Shown here piece after piece: positions 61,363 to 64,000 of a stretch of 64,000 bases of DNA. Numbering within the stretch: the stretch's first letter is position 1; every line of letters starts with the position of its first letter. The position numbers and the translations under genes were made by a program. The stretch is taken from contig NZ_JANUGU010000001.1 in assembly GCF_024753145.1 (NCBI RefSeq), positions 1,550,001-1,614,000 on the forward strand. Direction: 5' to 3'. This stretch comes from Massilia terrae. GTDB taxonomy: Bacteria > Pseudomonadota > Gammaproteobacteria > Burkholderiales > Burkholderiaceae_D. Below the pieces are notes generated by a model, which saw only the letters and a program-made list of their open reading frames with translations, had not been told where the DNA came from and did no database searches.

Positions 61363-63105
61363 TCAGTGCGAATGCTTGGGAACGGCGGAGCCGCGGCAGC
61401 CCACAAGGAAGTCGAAGTCGCAGCCTTCGTCCGCCTGCAGCACGTGGTCCAGGTAAAGGCCACGGTAGCCGGTCTTGTCGAGTGGCTTCTGCGTGCGGGC
61501 GCGTTCCGCCAGGCGCTGCGCGATCTCCTCGTCCGACAGCTCAAGGTTCAGGGCGCCTTCGCGGCAGTCGAGCGAGATGATATCGCCGTCCTGCACGATG
61601 CCCAGCGGGCCGCCGGCCATCGCTTCCGGCGCCACGTGCAGAACCACGGTGCCATAGGCGGTGCCGCTCATGCGCGCGTCCGAGATGCGCACCATGTCGG
61701 TGATGCCCTGCGCCAGCAGCTTCGGCGGCAGGCCCATATTGCCCACTTCGGCCATGCCCGGATAGCCCATCGGGCCGCAGTTCTTCATCACCAGGATCGA
61801 GTCGGCGTCGACGTCCAGCTCGGGGTCGTTGATACGCTGCTTGTAGTGGTCGAAGTCCTCGAACACGACGGCCTTGCCGCGGTGTTTCATCAGGTGCGGC
61901 GACGCGGCGGACGGCTTGAGCACGGCGCCGCGCGGCGAGAGGTTCCCGCGCAGGATGCAAATGCCGCCGTCGGCGATCAGCGGGTTGTCCAGCTTGCGCA
62001 CCACTTCGTCGTTGTAGATCGGCGCATCGGCGCAGTTCTCCCATAGCGACTTGCCGTTCACGGTTTGCGCGTCCGGATGCGGCAGCAGCTTGCCTTCGCC
62101 GAGGCGGCGGATCACGGCCGGCAGGCCGCCCGCGTAATAGAACTCCTCCATCAGGAAGCGGCCGGACGGCAGCAGGTCGACGATGGTCGGGGTGCCCTTG
62201 CCGATGGTGGTCCAGTCTTCCAGTTCGAGCGGCACGCCGACGCGGCCGGCGATGGCTTTCAGGTGGATGACCGCGTTGGTCGAACCTCCGATTGCTGCGT
62301 TCACGCGGATCGCGTTTTCGAAGTTCTCGCGCTTGAGGATCTTCGACAGGCGCAGGTCCTCGTGCACCATCTCGACGATGCGGATCCCGGACATATGGGC
62401 CAGCACGTAGCGGCGCGCGTCCACTGCGGGAATCGCGGCGTTGTGCGGCAGCGAGGTGCCGAGCGATTCGGCCATGCAGGCCATGGTCGACGCGGTGCCC
62501 ATGGTGTTGCAGGTGCCGGCGGAACGCGAATGGCCCGCTTCGGCCGACAGGAAATCGTGCATCGTGATCTGGCCAGCTTTGGCCTGCTCGTGCAGCTGCC
62601 AAACGGCGGTGCCGGAGCCGATGTCCTTGCCGTTCAGCTTACCGTTCAACATGGGGCCGCCGGTGACGACGATGGTCGGCAGGTCGACGCTGGCCGCGCC
62701 CATCAGCAGCGCGGGCGTGGTCTTGTCGCAGCCGACCAGCAGGACCACGGCGTCCATCGGATTGCCGCGGATGGATTCTTCGACGTCCATGCTGGCCAGG
62801 TTCCGGGTCAGCATCGCGGTCGGGCGCAGGTTGGATTCGCCGTTGGAGAACACGGGGAATTCGACCGGGAAGCCGCCGGCTTCGAGGATGCCGCGCTTGA
62901 CGTGTTCGGCCAGCTTGCGGAAGTGGGCGTTGCAGGGGGTGAGCTCGGACCAGGTGTTGCAGATGCCGATGATCGGCTTGCCCTGGAATTCGTGGTCGGG
63001 GATGCCCTGGTTCTTCATCCAGCTTCGGTACATGAAGCCGTTCTTGTCCTGGGTGCCAAACCATTCCGCAGAGCGCAGTTTGGGCTTGTTCTTGATCTCC
63101 GACAC
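61363..63105 (-). CDS. L-arabinonate dehydratase (IlvD/Edd family)
   Basis: A 580-residue iron-sulphur dehydratase. The three cluster Cys are Cys58 (ELTPCN), Cys126 (VGCDKT) and Cys199 (AGTCNTMGTAST), at the positions known for Rhizobium L-arabinonate dehydratase (59, 127, 200). RSAEWFGTQDKNGFMYRSWMKNQGIPDHEFQGKPIIGICN is the sugar-acid-specific N-terminus, distinguishing it from IlvD and Edd. The product is 2-keto-3-deoxy-L-arabinonate. D-xylonate or D-fuconate dehydratase activity cannot be ruled out. It leads the arabinan/arabinose operon and has a well-defined promoter. Confidence 0.9.
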   Translation of the reverse strand: MSEIKNKPKLRSAEWFGTQDKNGFMYRSWMKNQGIPDHEFQGKPIIGICNTWSELTPCNAHFRKLAEHVKRGILEAGGFPVEFPVFSNGESNLRPTAMLTRNLASMDVEESIRGNPMDAVVLLVGCDKTTPALLMGAASVDLPTIVVTGGPMLNGKLNGKDIGSGTAVWQLHEQAKAGQITMHDFLSAEAGHSRSAGTCNTMGTASTMACMAESLGTSLPHNAAIPAVDARRYVLAHMSGIRIVEMVHEDLRLSKILKRENFENAIRVNAAIGGSTNAVIHLKAIAGRVGVPLELEDWTTIGKGTPTIVDLLPSGRFLMEEFYYAGGLPAVIRRLGEGKLLPHPDAQTVNGKSLWENCADAPIYNDEVVRKLDNPLIADGGICILRGNLSPRGAVLKPSAASPHLMKHRGKAVVFEDFDHYKQRINDPELDVDADSILVMKNCGPMGYPGMAEVGNMGLPPKLLAQGITDMVRISDARMSGTAYGTVVLHVAPEAMAGGPLGIVQDGDIISLDCREGALNLELSDEEIAQRLAERARTQKPLDKTGYRGLYLDHVLQADEGCDFDFLVGCRGSAVPKHSH

Positions 63106-63132
63106 GCGGTTCTCCTCATTGAGCGATGAGGC

Positions 63133-63162
63133 ATACTAATTTGGCGAGAGATATGTTTCCAA
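63133..63162 (-). promoter_or_regulatory. Promoter of the arabinose/arabinan operon
   Basis: On the minus strand TTGGAA (63157-63162) and TAGTAT (63133-63138), 18-bp spacing, with the -10 ending 28 bp before the dehydratase ATG: the same geometry as the ytfQ promoter. Confidence 0.65.
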
Positions 63163-63199
63163 TCAATTTTTTGACGGATTTGATATCAAAAACGGTATT
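63150..63199 (-). promoter_or_regulatory. Shared upstream element, copy 2 (arabinonate dehydratase)
   Basis: Thirty-five of 50 positions equal those at 54545-54594. It includes the dyad TTGATATCAA (63180-63189), only partly kept in copy 1. Lies 30 bp beyond the LysR gene end, in the position of an activator site. Confidence 0.65.
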
Positions 63200-63228
63200 A
63201 GCACCTCTCTGCTCGAAGAGCCGCGGTT

Positions 63229-64000
63229 TCAGTAGATTTCGGAGGCGACCGCCCGCACTGCGTCAAGCAGCAAATTCGCCCCCGGCGACAGCAAGCGGTC
63301 CTCCTGCCGGATGATCCCAAACGCATCCATCTTGCACGGCAAATCGATCGGCAAGATCCGCAGCACGTTCAGCGAGGCGTAGTACTGCGCCACGTCCACC
63401 GGCATCACGTGCAGCGAATCCGTCTGCTGCAGCAGCGTCGTGATCACCAGCAGCGCCGTCGTGTCGACCACATTGGCCGGCGGCTGCAGCCCCTCGCGGC
63501 GGAACATCATTTCGAAGCGGTGGCGCAGGATGCTCCCTTGCGGCGGCAAGATCCACGGCAGCGAGGCAATGTCTTTCAGTTCAAGCTGGGTGCGCGCGAG
63601 CAGCGGATGGCCCGGACGCACCACGGCGCAAGCCGGCTCCTCGGTCAGCTCTTCGTAGACCAGCGCCGTGGCGCTCCCCGTTTCCTGCACGCGACCGATC
63701 ATGAAGTCGAGCATGCCCCGTTGCAGCTTATCGAGCAAGACATTGCTCGGCTCCAGTTGAATGCCCACGCGCAGCAGCGGCGCCTGCTCCTTCACACGGG
63801 CCACCGCGCGCGGCAGCAAGGCCATCGCCGGCGACATGATCACGCCGACCTCGACCTGCCCGCTCAGACCGGACTTCAGCGTGACCAGGTCGTCGTGCGC
63901 CAGCGCCAGGCTGGTCAGCGCCATGCGCGCGTGGCGGATCATGGTCTCGCCGTAGATGGTCGGCTCCATCCCGCGCGGCAGGCGGTCGAACAGCCGCACC
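63229..64000 (-). CDS. LysR-family regulator (N-terminus outside window)
   Basis: The last 256 residues of a LysR-type regulator, from the end of the DNA-binding domain (VRLFDRLPRGMEPTIYGE) through the effector domain (GQVEVGVIMSPAMALLPRAV, LDFMIGRVQE, WILPPQGS). The helix-turn-helix lies beyond base 64000. It resembles GbpR-type regulators that control sugar-binding-protein and pentose genes in alpha- and betaproteobacteria. It is on the same strand as the arabinose operon and 123 bp before it, so it is the best candidate to bind the shared element at 63.15 and 54.55 kb (inferred). Confidence 0.88.
   Translation of the reverse strand, partial: VRLFDRLPRGMEPTIYGETMIRHARMALTSLALAHDDLVTLKSGLSGQVEVGVIMSPAMALLPRAVARVKEQAPLLRVGIQLEPSNVLLDKLQRGMLDFMIGRVQETGSATALVYEELTEEPACAVVRPGHPLLARTQLELKDIASLPWILPPQGSILRHRFEMMFRREGLQPPANVVDTTALLVITTLLQQTDSLHVMPVDVAQYYASLNVLRILPIDLPCKMDAFGIIRQEDRLLSPGANLLLDAVRAVASEIY

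Noticed and set aside
1-64000. CRISPR arrays, tRNA/rRNA genes, transposases, prophage genes
   Set aside because: No regularly spaced repeats, cloverleaf-type sequences or recognisable transposase or phage proteins were seen on either strand.

Overview
The window is high-GC bacterial DNA. It carries many TonB-dependent receptors, a PEP-CTERM-tagged protein and oxidative (non-Entner-Doudoroff) uronate and pentose pathways. That mix fits a plant- or soil-associated betaproteobacterium of the Oxalobacteraceae (Massilia, Duganella or Telluria type). The assignment is inferred from gene content, not from a marker gene. Nearly all of the window is a set of polysaccharide-utilisation modules for pectin, arabinan and alginate-like polyuronides. 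No rRNA, tRNA, CRISPR array, insertion sequence or phage gene was seen.

Layout. (1) 0-3.5 kb: amino-sugar operon (DeoR-type regulator cut by the left edge, nagA, sugar-porter MFS). (2) 3.5-7.1 kb: Fur-box-controlled siderophore receptor with a small PepSY-type membrane protein, then an unrelated PEP-CTERM protein on the minus strand. (3) 7.4-15.7 kb: complete oxidative uronate pathway: garD divergent from a FadR-type GntR regulator, kdgD, alpha-ketoglutaric semialdehyde dehydrogenase, MFS transporter, SMP-30 lactonase and udh. (4) 15.7-29.1 kb: a broken lyase gene, then a LacI-led operon for unsaturated uronates (DEH reductase, heparinase-fold lyase, KDG kinase, MFS transporter, PL7 lyase), followed by two TonB receptors. 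(5) 29.2-34.4 kb: a second udh, a second LacI regulator, a PL5 lyase and a GH105-DUF4861 fusion. (6) 34.9-45.6 kb: pectin/rhamnogalacturonan operon (GntR regulator, GH28, TonB receptor, GH43, second GH28, CE12 esterase, PL10 pectate lyase). (7) 45.6-46.55 kb: AT-richer, gene-poor patch with one small Cys-pair ORF. (8) 46.55-49.9 kb: TauD-type dioxygenase, RBBP9-type hydrolase, GH27 alpha-galactosidase. (9) 50-64 kb, minus strand: ytfQRT-yjfF sugar ABC transporter, and an arabinan/L-arabinose operon (arabinonate dehydratase, AraD1/FAH protein, SDR dehydrogenase, GH51, GH43, GH127) behind a LysR regulator cut by the right edge.

How the genes work together. Secreted lyases and hydrolases cut pectin, arabinan and alginate-like chains outside the cell or in the periplasm, and TonB receptors and inner-membrane carriers import the pieces. 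Saturated uronic acids go through Udh, lactonase, GarD and KdgD to alpha-ketoglutaric semialdehyde. L-arabinose goes through a dehydrogenase and arabinonate dehydratase towards the same semialdehyde (or towards pyruvate plus glycolate). Unsaturated uronates go through the DEH reductase and KDG kinase to KDPG. Only one semialdehyde dehydrogenase and one SMP-30 lactonase are visible, so the uronate and arabinose branches probably share them.

The most useful new observations are repeated cis-elements that define candidate regulons. These are GTTGTACGACA-type sites around garD/gntR/kdgD, a GTTAAACGTTTTCC-type LacI site at four or five promoters between 23 and 35 kb, and a matching promoter plus upstream element in front of both ytfQ and the arabinonate dehydratase gene. 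All functions are read from translated sequence by family recognition; no database search was run.
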